Part shown: positions 1-7,837 of the stretch, piece after piece
Position numbering within the stretch: the first letter of the stretch is position 1
Layout of the letters: each line of letters opens with the position of its first letter
Origin: JAWODU01 sp046483125
GTDB lineage: Bacteria; Verrucomicrobiota; Kiritimatiellia; UBA8416; JAWODU01
DNA: 50,049 nt
NCBI GenBank assembly: GCA_046483125.1
Contig: JAWODU010000115.1
Location: forward strand, 1 to 50,049
Reading direction: 5' to 3'
Made by a program: the position numbers and the translations under genes
Notes under the pieces: model-generated
The model's database searches: none
What the model was told of the DNA's origin: nothing
Seen by the model: only the letters and a program-made list of their open reading frames with translations

Positions 1-347
1 CGGTAACGGGCACTCACGGGATCGCCGTCTGTGGGGTAACTGCCGGGCCGGGTAATCCCACTGTCCTGAAGTTTCCTGGCCAGGGCGGCGGGCTGGATCG
101 GCGGTTTGTAGTTAAAGGGAAGGGGTCCGCCGGTATGCTCCTGGAACCTGTAGTTCCTTTTGCCGGGCCTGACGAAAGGCGGAGGCTTTACCTGCCTGTC
201 AGGAACTACCGATTCGTTCGTGCTTTCTGTATGGACGGGAAACCGATGAGAACGGGAAAGAAAAAAGAAAAGCCCTGTGCCTGCGATAATCAGAAAGAGA
301 AAGCTGAAAAAGAGAAATTGTTCTATCCGTCGGTTTCTCACTGACAC
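1..347 (-). CDS. Membrane-anchored hypothetical protein, 3' part missing (cut by left window edge)
   Basis: I read this directly on the minus strand: a frame open from an upstream stop at 363-365 runs without interruption to the window edge. It begins at GTG 345-347 or at an in-frame GTG 339-341. The product starts with a short basic segment (VRNRRIEQ), then one strongly hydrophobic membrane segment (about residues 10-31, ending FFFLSRSH), then a proline- and arginine-rich stretch (VKPPPFVRPGKRNYRF) and a more regular segment (ALARKLQDSGITRP). This suggests a bitopic protein with a periplasmic domain that lies mostly outside the window. I do not recognise the family. There is no clear Shine-Dalgarno sequence, so the start is uncertain. 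The hydrophobic anchor makes coding more likely than chance, but a spurious frame is possible. Confidence 0.5.
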   Translation of the reverse strand, partial: MSVRNRRIEQFLFFSFLFLIIAGTGLFFFLSRSHRFPVHTESTNESVVPDRQVKPPPFVRPGKRNYRFQEHTGGPLPFNYKPPIQPAALARKLQDSGITRPGSYPTDGDPVSARY

Positions 348-763
348 TACCGGGTGACAAAATTAACGAAAACAGACTGTCAATTACTTTACCACTGACT
401 GCTGGACGATCAATGACAGATTTTGAGATTTTGCCATAAGGGGCGCTTTCTCCAGTAAAATCGGCCTTCTGGGCCGAAAAAAGCTTGTGCACACTCCTTG
501 CGAAGTCGCCGCGGCAGCCGCCACGGGGCTATAAGGGTGTAAGGCATCACATGACATTGGCGCAGGGCATTTTTCCGTTAACGCTTTCAAACGCGCCCTT
601 GAAACCATGAAGTAGCCCGCACTGAGGGGCGGGCCTTTCACTTTCGATTCACTGCGTAAACGAGACATACCCGGACCAGCCACGCGTCAGGTATACATTC
701 CTGTAATGACTGAAAGCCGGGGGCTGGTCGCCCCTTACCCGGCAGGATTGTTCCTTCGGCAGT
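348..763. other. 416-base gap without a convincing gene
   Basis: Minus-strand frames are open here (199-492 and 384-683), but neither product resembles a family I know and neither has a clear ribosome binding site. The stretch is rich in potential secondary structure. A small hairpin lies at 462-476 (CGGCC/GGCCG), with ATTTTA following it on the minus strand. A second lies at 615-634 (GCCCGC/GCGGGC), with CTTTCACTTT following it on the plus strand. I looked for conserved cores of tmRNA, RNase P RNA and SRP RNA and did not see them. It could be a structured RNA, a repeat remnant or plain intergenic sequence. Confidence 0.4.
615..634 (+). terminator. Possible rho-independent terminator hairpin
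   Basis: Six G:C pairs (GCCCGC 615-620 with GCGGGC 629-634) close an eight-base loop, followed on the plus strand by the pyrimidine-rich CTTTCACTTT. The tail is not a clean T run and there is no recognised gene upstream on this strand, so it would have to end an unrecognised transcript. Confidence 0.3.
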
Positions 764-1372
764 CTACTGGAAACTCATCCATTTGGCAGGGACACCTGTT
801 TCTTCCCATTTCTCCCAACCCGTCTTATAGAATGCTATCACTTTCTTAATCTGCCCTGCCTTCAGTGCGCCTACGTGAACAAACAAAGTATGTCCTTTGG
901 GTGAATACAAGCGATGCTCCGGGATCGTCTTGAACCATAGTTTCGCTGCAAGTACACGATCAGGGTCAAGCCGGTATTTTCCGGCCCACGACTTTGCTGT
1001 TGCTACTGTTGCGTGGTCATTGTATTTCCTGCTCCTGGCTGTCATGACGGTAAGAAATACCACTTCATCGCCCAGATCCTTCTCCACCCTTTTTGTCTCC
1101 GGTGTTTGCCAGGCGCAGACATTACACCATGGCGCAGCGTATTCAGCCCAGACAAACCGTCCCGCGAAATCTGTCATTGATACGGGTTTATTGCGAGCGT
1201 TAAGTCGTGGTTTCTGCGTTCGAACTGTGGAGTACGAGACATCATTCATGTTGCCGACAACTTTCTCCAGCCCCTTCATTCTGCCCCATGATCGTTTTAC
1301 CGGGCCCTGTCGGCTACAGCTGCAAAGGATGATCGGGGCGAGCAAAACAAAACGCAAATAGTGTCTTTTCAT
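764..1372 (-). CDS. Thioredoxin-fold lipoprotein (TlpA/thioredoxin-like)
   Basis: The N-terminus (MKRHYLRFVLLAPIILCSC) is a lipoprotein signal with a cysteine lipobox, so the protein should be exported and lipidated. The body has a thioredoxin-type active site, WCNVC, in the context EYAAPWCNVC, followed by the usual beta strand (DEVVFLTVMTA). A late segment, KTIPEHRLYSPKGHTLFVHVGAL, supplies the cis-proline-like turn and the final strand pair. About 200 residues is normal for a periplasmic TlpA/ResA-like oxidoreductase. The likely role is thiol-disulfide exchange or redox maturation outside the cytoplasm; the partner is unknown. An ATG 18 bases upstream (1388-1390) is in frame but has AAAGGA directly abutting it, so I start at 1372. 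The gene stands alone. Confidence 0.75.
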   Translation of the reverse strand: MKRHYLRFVLLAPIILCSCSRQGPVKRSWGRMKGLEKVVGNMNDVSYSTVRTQKPRLNARNKPVSMTDFAGRFVWAEYAAPWCNVCAWQTPETKRVEKDLGDEVVFLTVMTARSRKYNDHATVATAKSWAGKYRLDPDRVLAAKLWFKTIPEHRLYSPKGHTLFVHVGALKAGQIKKVIAFYKTGWEKWEETGVPAKWMSFQ

Positions 1373-1542
1373 CTTTATCTTATATTCCATTCCTTTCGAC
1401 TTTAGTGCCTTAATCTAAGGATTGTGTGATAAAACAGCAAGAACAATTGTGCGGGAGTATTGCGCAAATGCTGTACGAAAGGCCAGAGGCCGGACGTCAG
1501 CTCGAACCGGACCGTTGCGGTGAGTTTCTCGATCCTTATCCC

Positions 1543-1571
1543 TTTGCCGCGGGTTTCATTGTGTATATAAT
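1543..1571 (+). promoter_or_regulatory. Candidate sigma-70 promoter for the GT9 gene
   Basis: TTTGCC (1543-1548), a 17-base spacer and a perfect TATAAT (1566-1571) lie about 150 bases upstream of the glycosyltransferase start. The spacer ends in TGTGTA just before the -10 box. The -35 element is weak and the call rests on pattern only. Confidence 0.4.
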
Positions 1572-1656
1572 CAACCTTTTTTGAGTTCTAAAGCTAAATA
1601 ACGAAAAACGGCAAGAGAAAGCTGTTCTTTGCCGAAAGAACGTGCGCGATGCAGGA

Positions 1657-1710
1657 GGATTAAGATAAAGATTGGGATTAAGATATCGGAGAACCTGTAA
1701 CTTGTAAACC
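1657..1710 (-). repeat. Degenerate intergenic repeat, copy of the element at 3874-3932
   Basis: Read on the minus strand, this segment runs GGTTTACAAGTTACAGG, then TTCTCC, then two copies of ATCTTAATCC. The same order (GTTACA units, ATTCTCC, ATCTTAATCC) occurs on the plus strand at 3874-3932, so the two copies are inverted relative to each other around the GT9 and apgM genes. It lies directly upstream of the GT9 start codon. Confidence 0.6.
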
Positions 1711-1721
1711 CGACCCGACCC

Positions 1722-2645
1722 ATGACACGGACACGGATACTGATTCTGCGCGGAGGAGCGATAGGGGATTTTATTCTCACCCTTCCGGCGCTTACGGCCG
1801 TCAGGCGCCAGTGGCCCGAAGCTTATATAGAGCTGGCGGGGTACCCCCACATTGCGCGGCTCGCACTGGCAGGCGGCCTCGCCGATCGCATAACGTCCCT
1901 GGACAAAGCCGACATGGCGCAGTATTACTCCCTGAAGGCAACGATTTCGCCTGAATCGCGCGAATACATTCAGTCGTTCAATCTTATTGTATCTTATCTG
2001 TACGATCCCGACGAAACTGTCCGGAACAATCTGAAAAGCGCCGGCGCCCGCCGCGTGGTATACGCCGACCCGAGGGTAAAAGCCGGACACGCCGCCGACC
2101 GGCTGTTCGAACCGCTTGAGGAACTGGCCGTTTACCCGGAAGGGACCCCCGTTCCCGAACTCAACCTGGGAAAAGAGCACATTAACAACGGCATGCGTCT
2201 CATCGCGCCCGGGGGCGAAAGAATCGCGGCACTGCACCCGGGAAGCGGCGGGCAGGCCAAGCAATGGGAGTTGAAACACTTCATTACGCTGGCGACAGCA
2301 ATAAGGGAAAACTACGCGCTTGAACCCGTGTTCATTCTTGGAGAAGCCGAACAGGAATTTAAAACCACGCTCGCCGTCGCAGCCCCGCGGTACAGGGTTC
2401 TCTCCGGTATCAGCCTCGTGGAACTGGCTGAGGCGCTTTCCGCCTGCGCCTGTTGCGCGGGCAACGACTCGGGAGTTACCCATCTGGCGGCTTCGCTGGG
2501 TATTCCTACGCTTGCCCTTTTCGGGCCTACGGATCCGGCAATGTGGGGACCACGGGGAGAAAAGGTACGCGTAGTGAAAAAAGGCGATTCCATGAGCGAT
2601 ATCGGGGTTGAAGACGCGCTGGAAGCGCTTGAAAGCATTGTTTAA
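1722..2645 (+). CDS. Glycosyltransferase family 9 (ADP-heptose:LPS heptosyltransferase-like)
   Basis: This is a GT-B fold enzyme of the heptosyltransferase family, which transfers heptose or a similar sugar from a nucleotide donor to lipopolysaccharide core. The start MTRTRILILRGGAIGDFILTLPAL is the family N-terminus (IRxxxxGDxxLTLPA) and binds acceptor and phosphate. The second Rossmann half begins near residue 167 (IAALHPGSGG). The donor site CAGNDSGVTHLAASLGIP, followed by LFGPTDPAMWGP, lies near residues 245-278. At 307 residues it is slightly shorter than WaaC/WaaF (about 320-350). The exact sugar cannot be read from sequence. The gene is monocistronic and convergent with apgM 15 bases downstream. 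It implies an outer membrane with LPS or a heptose-type glycan. Confidence 0.85.
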   Translation: MTRTRILILRGGAIGDFILTLPALTAVRRQWPEAYIELAGYPHIARLALAGGLADRITSLDKADMAQYYSLKATISPESREYIQSFNLIVSYLYDPDETVRNNLKSAGARRVVYADPRVKAGHAADRLFEPLEELAVYPEGTPVPELNLGKEHINNGMRLIAPGGERIAALHPGSGGQAKQWELKHFITLATAIRENYALEPVFILGEAEQEFKTTLAVAAPRYRVLSGISLVELAEALSACACCAGNDSGVTHLAASLGIPTLALFGPTDPAMWGPRGEKVRVVKKGDSMSDIGVEDALEALESIV

Positions 2646-2660
2646 AAAGATCGACGCCGA

Positions 2661-3866
2661 TCACGCGCCGAATTTCTCGAGGCGCAACGCGTTCGCCAGG
2701 GCAATCGGCACAAGTTCGGCCGCGGGGAACGATGGACCAAGACCGCCGCCCATACAGCTTCTTTCGCCGAAACTCTCAACGCCGTCCGTCCGGCAGTAAG
2801 GCGACCACAGCAGTGTCGGCACCGGATGCCAGCTGTGCGCTTTCAGGACCGATGGAGTGGAATGATCGCCGGTAACCGCGAGCACATCCGGCTTCAGGTC
2901 GAGCACACGGGGTATCAACTCGTCTGTTTCTTCAATGACTTTCACCTTGTGATCAAAATCACCGTCTTCCCCGTAGCTGTCGGACTTCTTTACATGAACG
3001 TAGAAAAAGTCATACGAGTTCCAATTGTCCCGCAGGCTATCAATCTCGTCTGCAACGGTCTCGCCCGTCCGAAGCACTTCCATCCCGATGAGCTTGCCGA
3101 GCCCCCTGTACATGGGATAGGCGGCAATGGCCGCGCTCCTGACGCCGAAAGCCTCCTTCATTGAAGGCCACCTGGGGCGCTTGGCGAATCCGCGCATCAG
3201 GACCATATTGGCCGGGTGTTGATCCGCAAGCGCCTTCGCGGCCTTGTCGAGGAATTCCCTGAGAATCTCCGCCGTCTTTCCGGCGTCATCCGACAGGATC
3301 TCCGGTTCAAGCGGGGCCTTGCCCGTTTCCTGCGGATCGGTGTCCGCCAGACCGCCCGAAAGTCCCCTGCCCCGCAGAACCAGCAGGAAGCGGTGTTCCT
3401 TCACGGTCCGGATAAAGAGCTCGGCGCCTTTTATCTTTATCTTAGAAAGGAGTCCGCAAAGCTCCTCGTTTTTTTCGGTGGCTATTCTGCCTGCCCTGCG
3501 ATCGGTCACCAGCCCCTCGTCGTCGACGGTGCAGAAGTTGCCGCGGGCCGCCACGTCGTCGTAACCCAGATCAAATCCCACTCCCAGAGCGGCCAGCACT
3601 CCGCGTCCCACCTGGTACTTGAGCGGGTCATAACCGAATATTCCCAGGTGCCCGGGACCGCTTCCGGGCGTCAGGCCCGCGCCTACGGGCCTGTGCAGGC
3701 CGCAGATGCCTTCGGCGGCGAGCCTGTCCATGTTGGGTGTGTGGGCAGTTTCCAGTTCGGTCAGGCCGCCGGTCTCGCGCGGAAGGCCGCCGAGACCGTC
3801 GAGCACCAGGAAAACGATCTTCTTTCCGGAGTCTTTTACCAGCTTTTGTATCGTGTCCAGGTTCAT
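2661..3866 (-). CDS. apgM: Cofactor-independent phosphoglycerate mutase, archaeal type (ApgM)
   Basis: The enzyme interconverts 3-phosphoglycerate and 2-phosphoglycerate in glycolysis and gluconeogenesis without 2,3-bisphosphoglycerate, using two metal ions. The N-terminal metal site is in IVFLVLDGLGGLP, followed by TAHTPNMDRLAAEGICGL. The motif TPGSGPGHLGIFGYDP corresponds to the region with the phosphorylated serine. The C-terminal metal ligands are in LAVTGDHSTPSVLKAHSWHPVP. At 401 residues it matches the archaeal-type family (about 400-410) and not the roughly 510-residue bacterial GpmI. Bacterial carriers are scattered across phyla. The gene lies between two single-gene units and is preceded by the repeat at 3874-3932. 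Confidence 0.92.
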   Translation of the reverse strand: MNLDTIQKLVKDSGKKIVFLVLDGLGGLPRETGGLTELETAHTPNMDRLAAEGICGLHRPVGAGLTPGSGPGHLGIFGYDPLKYQVGRGVLAALGVGFDLGYDDVAARGNFCTVDDEGLVTDRRAGRIATEKNEELCGLLSKIKIKGAELFIRTVKEHRFLLVLRGRGLSGGLADTDPQETGKAPLEPEILSDDAGKTAEILREFLDKAAKALADQHPANMVLMRGFAKRPRWPSMKEAFGVRSAAIAAYPMYRGLGKLIGMEVLRTGETVADEIDSLRDNWNSYDFFYVHVKKSDSYGEDGDFDHKVKVIEETDELIPRVLDLKPDVLAVTGDHSTPSVLKAHSWHPVPTLLWSPYCRTDGVESFGERSCMGGGLGPSFPAAELVPIALANALRLEKFGA

Positions 3867-3873
3867 GGTTTAA

Positions 3874-3932
3874 GGTCACAGGGTTACAGGGTTACAGGTT
3901 ACAAAGTTACAGATTCTCCAACATCTTAATCC
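3874..3932 (+). repeat. GTTACA-type short tandem array with ATTCTCC/ATCTTAATCC tail
   Basis: Tandem units GGTCACA, GGGTTACA, GGGTTACA, GGTTACA and AAGTTACA (3874-3911) are followed by GATTCTCC and CATCTTAATCC. It fills most of the gap between the starts of apgM and the end of larE. Related arrays lie at 1657-1710 (inverted), 14349-14362 and 14934-14989. Confidence 0.7.
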
Positions 3933-3961
3933 TACTCTCCCCTCTCCCGTCCCGGATCTCT

Positions 3962-4783
3962 TCAGGACTGCCGATACCCCTGCATATCGATTGTTACATA
4001 TCTGAAGCCCGCCGACAGCGCGCGCTGTGACACCGCACGCCTGACCGTTTCAGAACATAATCGTCCGATATCGTTTTCGTCAACTTCTATTCTGACGATT
4101 TCCCCGTGGCACCGCGCGCGGACGTTTTTGAATCCTTTTGCCAGAAGAAGGCCCTCGACCGCTTCAACCGCCTTGAGACCTTCGGCCGTAATTACCGTTC
4201 CCGCGGGGAAACGCGTCGCGAGACACGTGAAGGCGGGCCTGTCGGCGAAGGAAAGCCCCAATTCCCTCGAAAGGAACCTGATTTCGTCTTTCGAGAGCCC
4301 GGCCCCGGCAAGAGGAGTGCTTACACCCAGTTCCCTGATCGCCCGGAGCCCCGGACGATCTTCGAGAAGATCGTCGGCGTTTGTTCCGTCCGCCAGTGCA
4401 TCTATGCCTTCGGATTCAGCCAGTTTTCTCACAATGCCGTATATGTAAAGCTTACAGTGGTAACAGCGGTCAGGCGGATTTTTCACAAATTCCGGAAGAT
4501 TCAGTTCGCCGCCCTTTACAACAGCGTGGCGTATCCCGGTTTCCCGGGCAGACTCGCGAGCCTCAGCGGTTTCTCTCTCCGGGTGAACAGGAGAAGAAAC
4601 CGTAACGGCAAGGGCATTACGGCCGAGAACATCGGCGGCAACGGCGGCGAGAAAAGAACTGTCGGCGCCGCCGCTGAGGGCAACAGCCGTTTTGTCCATA
4701 TTCCCAAGCAGACCGCGTAGTTTTTCCAGCTTACGGCGGGCCGTTTCGGGCCGGAAACCCTCTGCGTTTTTTCTTTTACTCAT
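3962..4783 (-). CDS. larE: ATP-dependent sacrificial sulfur transferase LarE
   Basis: LarE adenylylates a pyridinium dicarboxylate precursor and inserts sulfur during synthesis of the nickel-pincer cofactor of lactate racemase and related enzymes. The PP-loop is SGGADSS at residues 37-43. RCYHCK (C107 and C110) and C187 in AFTCLATRFPAGT are the family cysteines; C187 lies where the sacrificial cysteine of characterised LarE proteins is expected, and the extra pair is typical of versions that bind an Fe-S cluster (family knowledge, not tested here). The C-terminal half has the expected VRARCHGEIVRIEV strand. I start at ATG 4783 (273 residues, normal for the family); longer starts would run into the divergent GT2 gene. 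No larB, larC or larA lies nearby. Confidence 0.88.
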   Translation of the reverse strand: MSKRKNAEGFRPETARRKLEKLRGLLGNMDKTAVALSGGADSSFLAAVAADVLGRNALAVTVSSPVHPERETAEARESARETGIRHAVVKGGELNLPEFVKNPPDRCYHCKLYIYGIVRKLAESEGIDALADGTNADDLLEDRPGLRAIRELGVSTPLAGAGLSKDEIRFLSRELGLSFADRPAFTCLATRFPAGTVITAEGLKAVEAVEGLLLAKGFKNVRARCHGEIVRIEVDENDIGRLCSETVRRAVSQRALSAGFRYVTIDMQGYRQS

Positions 4784-4868
4784 CGCTTTGTGACTATACT
4801 CTTGTCCGGTGAATTTGTAAAAGTGATAGAGAGGGAAGTAGGATTCGGGAGGCGGGTCGAGTTGCGAT

Positions 4869-5849
4869 ATGACTGATATATCCATAGTGATACCGGTATA
4901 CGACGAAGAAGAGAATGTGCCTCTTCTGAGTGAAGAACTGTACAAAACCCTCTCGGCGCTTGAACGGTCATGGGAAGTCGTGATGGTAGATGACGGCAGT
5001 GACGACTCGTCCTGGGACCGAATAACCGAGGCGGCCGGGCGTTACCCCGGCTTCCGCGGAATCAGGCTTCGCCGCAATTACGGGCAGACAGCCGCGATGA
5101 GCGCGGGTTTCCGTGAATCCAAAGGTAATGTAATAATTACGCTCGACGCCGATCTCCAGAACGATCCCGGCGATATCCCCGCCCTGCTGGAAATGTCCGA
5201 CAAGGGTGTTGACGTAGTCAGCGGATGGAGACGCGCGAGAAAAGATCCCTTTCTCACGAGAAGACTGCCGTCAATGATCGCTAACCGGATCATAAGCCGC
5301 ATAACCGGTGTGAGACTTCACGACTACGGCTGTACGCTGAAGGCTTACCGCAGGGAAATCGCCGACGACCTGCATCTTTACGGCGAAATGCACCGTTTCC
5401 TGCCGGCTCTGGCAAGCTGGGTGGGTGCGAAGGTGGAAGAAGTACCGGTTAATCATCACCCGCGGAAGTTCGGCTCTTCAAAATACGGGCTTTCGCGTAT
5501 ATCCCGTGTGGTCCTGGACCTGATGACAGTCAAGTTCCTGATGCGCTACAGTACAAGGCCTATCCAGATATTCGGAAAACTGGGAATGTTTTTCGGCGTG
5601 CCGGGCCTGGCGATAATAACCGTCGTAATACTGGGCCACCTGTCATATCTGTGGTTCGGCACCGAGTTTGCCTCCGGCCTCATAAAGCGGCCTTTCTGGA
5701 TAATTACCCCGTTCATGCTGATACTGTTCTGCCTGCAGTTCATCAGCATCGGCCTTCTAGCCGAAATACAGATCCGCACCTATCACGAGTCTCAAAGCAA
5801 ACCCATATATGTCATAAAAGAACAACTCGAGAACCAATCGCCGCGGTAA
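4869..5849 (+). CDS. Glycosyltransferase family 2, polyprenyl-phosphate sugar transferase type
   Basis: The enzyme transfers a sugar from a nucleotide donor to a membrane polyprenyl phosphate (DPM1/GtrB/ArnC-like). The N-terminal GT-A domain starts SIVIPVYDEEENVPLL and has VMVDDGSDDSSW, RNYGQTAAMSAGF and the metal-binding TLDADLQNDPGD. The acceptor-side motif HDYGCTLKAYRREI and VNHHPRKFGSSKYG are also family signatures. Two hydrophobic segments near the C-terminus (about residues 236-256 and 276-298) anchor it in the membrane. At 326 residues it is typical. The divergent larE start is 85 bases away, so both promoters probably lie in 4784-4868. The donor sugar cannot be predicted. Confidence 0.88.
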   Translation: MTDISIVIPVYDEEENVPLLSEELYKTLSALERSWEVVMVDDGSDDSSWDRITEAAGRYPGFRGIRLRRNYGQTAAMSAGFRESKGNVIITLDADLQNDPGDIPALLEMSDKGVDVVSGWRRARKDPFLTRRLPSMIANRIISRITGVRLHDYGCTLKAYRREIADDLHLYGEMHRFLPALASWVGAKVEEVPVNHHPRKFGSSKYGLSRISRVVLDLMTVKFLMRYSTRPIQIFGKLGMFFGVPGLAIITVVILGHLSYLWFGTEFASGLIKRPFWIITPFMLILFCLQFISIGLLAEIQIRTYHESQSKPIYVIKEQLENQSPR

Positions 5850-5885
5850 TTGTCCGCGGCGCGCTCCCCCGTCTGAATTCAAAGC

Positions 5886-6761
5886 ATGATTGATACGATA
5901 GAGTCACAGACAATACCCGTCCATCAACTGCTGTTTTCGCTTTTTGTTCTGGCGGTTCTGATAACCGGCGTCTTTATAGACGCGGCGTTCCTGGCCGGGA
6001 GGCGCCGGCGGAAACTTGACCTCGCGCGACTGGCTCAGGGTTTTTCGCCGCGCCCGTGGACAATGCGCGACGGCATGACGGTGCTCGCTTTTCTCATTTT
6101 CATTCACCTCGTCGCCATTGTATTGTTCAACGCGTTCAAGAGCGGAAATAACGAACCAGGCGGCAGTGCCATGCCGACGGCGGTGCTCGCGCACATGTCC
6201 GTACTTTATGCCGCGGGTCTCGGCCTTATAGTTTACCTCATCAGGTCACGCCGCCTCACGTGGAACGGGGCGTTCGGCCTGAAACGCCGGGGACCGGCCT
6301 ACGTAATGAAGCAGGCGGTATTGTTCCTTGCGGCCACGCTCCCGCTCTTTGTTTTCGCCGCCTGGGTTAATTCGCTCCTGCTCGAGCTGGCGGGACACGA
6401 GATCAAGCCTCAACCCGTGATAACACTGCTGGCGGAAAGGCGTTTTCCCCTGTGGTCGCAGGTAACGCTCGCGCTGATGGCCGTTACCCTCGCCCCGGCC
6501 GTGGAAGAACTTCTTTTCAGGGGAGTTGCCATGCCCATAGCGCTGAAACACACTTCACCTTTCGCCGCGATCTGCCTTGTGTCGGTGATCTTCGCCGAAC
6601 TTCACTTTCACCTGGCCTCCCTGCTCCCGCTGTTTGTTCTGGCCTTCGGTCTTTCCGTAGCCTATCTGTATACGGGGTCGATCGCCGTGCCGATTGTGAT
6701 GCACGCGCTGTTTAACGCTTTCAGCATGTCGCGTCTTTTGATACTCAGGATATTGGAATGA
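5886..6761 (+). CDS. CPBP family intramembrane metalloprotease (CAAX protease-like)
   Basis: A polytopic membrane protein with about seven to eight hydrophobic segments. It carries the three Abi/CPBP motifs in order: VEELLFRG (EExxxR, about residues 208-214), FAELHFH (FxxxH) and IVMHALFNAF (HxxxN/D). These place glutamates and histidines inside the membrane as the metal site. Bacterial members are glutamic-type or metal-dependent proteases of uncertain substrates; some act in bacteriocin immunity or protein processing. The gene follows the GT2 gene by 36 bases and overlaps mtnA by the ATGA junction at 6758-6761, so GT2-CPBP-mtnA probably form one transcript. Confidence 0.85.
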   Translation: MIDTIESQTIPVHQLLFSLFVLAVLITGVFIDAAFLAGRRRRKLDLARLAQGFSPRPWTMRDGMTVLAFLIFIHLVAIVLFNAFKSGNNEPGGSAMPTAVLAHMSVLYAAGLGLIVYLIRSRRLTWNGAFGLKRRGPAYVMKQAVLFLAATLPLFVFAAWVNSLLLELAGHEIKPQPVITLLAERRFPLWSQVTLALMAVTLAPAVEELLFRGVAMPIALKHTSPFAAICLVSVIFAELHFHLASLLPLFVLAFGLSVAYLYTGSIAVPIVMHALFNAFSMSRLLILRILE

Positions 6762-7837
6762 TTCCTAAAACCGTAGAATGGGTGCCGGAAGGCCCGGACG
6801 GGCTCGCGCCGGGCCGCCTCCGGATGATCGATCAGACCAGGCTTCCGGATGAAACCGTCTTTATTGAAACCTCATCCATCGAAGAGGTCTTTACCGCGAT
6901 AAAGACTCTCCAGGTCCGCGGCGCCCCGGCAATCGGCGTGGCGGCGGCCATGGGCGTGGCGGCGGCCGCAGGGTACAGCCGCGCAAAGAACGCCAGGGCG
7001 CTCGAACGTGAAGTCGCCGACGCCGCCGAATATCTCTCGCGCTCGCGTCCCACGGCCGTTAACCTGTTCTGGGCTCTGGAGCGCATGAAGCGCGCGGCAG
7101 CTGACAACTCCGGCGCCGCGCCGGGCGAACTCAAGGAACTTCTCGTCCGGGAAGCAATCTCCATACGCGACGAGGACGCGGCTATGTGCCGGGCAATAGG
7201 CGAACACGCCTGCGAACTTCTCCGGGACGGCGCAAGTATTCTTACCCACTGCAACGCCGGTTCGCTGGCCGCCTCCGAACTGGGCACGGCCCTCGCGCCC
7301 GTTTACGTGGCGGCCGAGCGCGGCATGAGTATCCGCGTTTACGCCGACGAGACCCGCCCGCTTCTGCAGGGTGCAAGGCTTACGGCATGGGAGCTCATGC
7401 AGGCCGGAGTGGACGTGACGCTCATCTGCGACAACACCGCCGCGGAAGTAATGCGCGAAAAGAAAGTCGAAGCGGTATTCGTAGGCGCGGACAGGATCGC
7501 GGCGAACGGGGATACCGCCAACAAGATAGGGACTTACGGCCTTGCCCTGCTCGCGAAGGCGCACGGCATACCCATGTACGTGCTGGCCCCTTCCTCCACG
7601 ATCGATTTCGACACGCCTCGCGGCGAGGACATCCCGATAGAAGAGCGCGCGGCCCGCGAAGTTACTCATCCGGGAGGAAAATGCTCGGCCCCGCCCGGAG
7701 TAAAAGTCTATTCGCCGGCTTTTGACGTTACACCGGCGGAGATGATATCGGCAATCGTCTGCGAAAAGGGAATAGCCCGGCCCGAATATACCCGAAGTCT
7801 CCGGCGCATCACCGGGCGCGCCGGTTCAACCGCCTGA
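6758..7837 (+). CDS. mtnA: S-methyl-5-thioribose-1-phosphate isomerase
   Basis: MtnA converts 5-methylthioribose-1-phosphate to 5-methylthioribulose-1-phosphate in the methionine salvage pathway, in the cytoplasm. Signatures are VRGAPAIGVAAAMGVA, ILTHCNAGSLA with the catalytic cysteine C165, RPLLQGARLTAWEL, and AVFVGADRIAANGD with the catalytic D245. The 80-residue spacing between C165 and D245 matches the family (Cys160/Asp240 in the Bacillus enzyme). At 359 residues it is of normal length. It is translationally coupled to the CPBP gene by ATGA. Its 3' end overlaps the convergent kinase gene by 29 bases. No other salvage genes lie in the window, so it may also act in a different 5-deoxysugar salvage route. 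Confidence 0.92.
   Translation: MIPKTVEWVPEGPDGLAPGRLRMIDQTRLPDETVFIETSSIEEVFTAIKTLQVRGAPAIGVAAAMGVAAAAGYSRAKNARALEREVADAAEYLSRSRPTAVNLFWALERMKRAAADNSGAAPGELKELLVREAISIRDEDAAMCRAIGEHACELLRDGASILTHCNAGSLAASELGTALAPVYVAAERGMSIRVYADETRPLLQGARLTAWELMQAGVDVTLICDNTAAEVMREKKVEAVFVGADRIAANGDTANKIGTYGLALLAKAHGIPMYVLAPSSTIDFDTPRGEDIPIEERAAREVTHPGGKCSAPPGVKVYSPAFDVTPAEMISAIVCEKGIARPEYTRSLRRITGRAGSTA

Noticed and set aside
384..683. Protein-coding gene on the minus strand (99 residues)
   Set aside because: No family resemblance, no ribosome binding site, and overlap with hairpins and another open frame.
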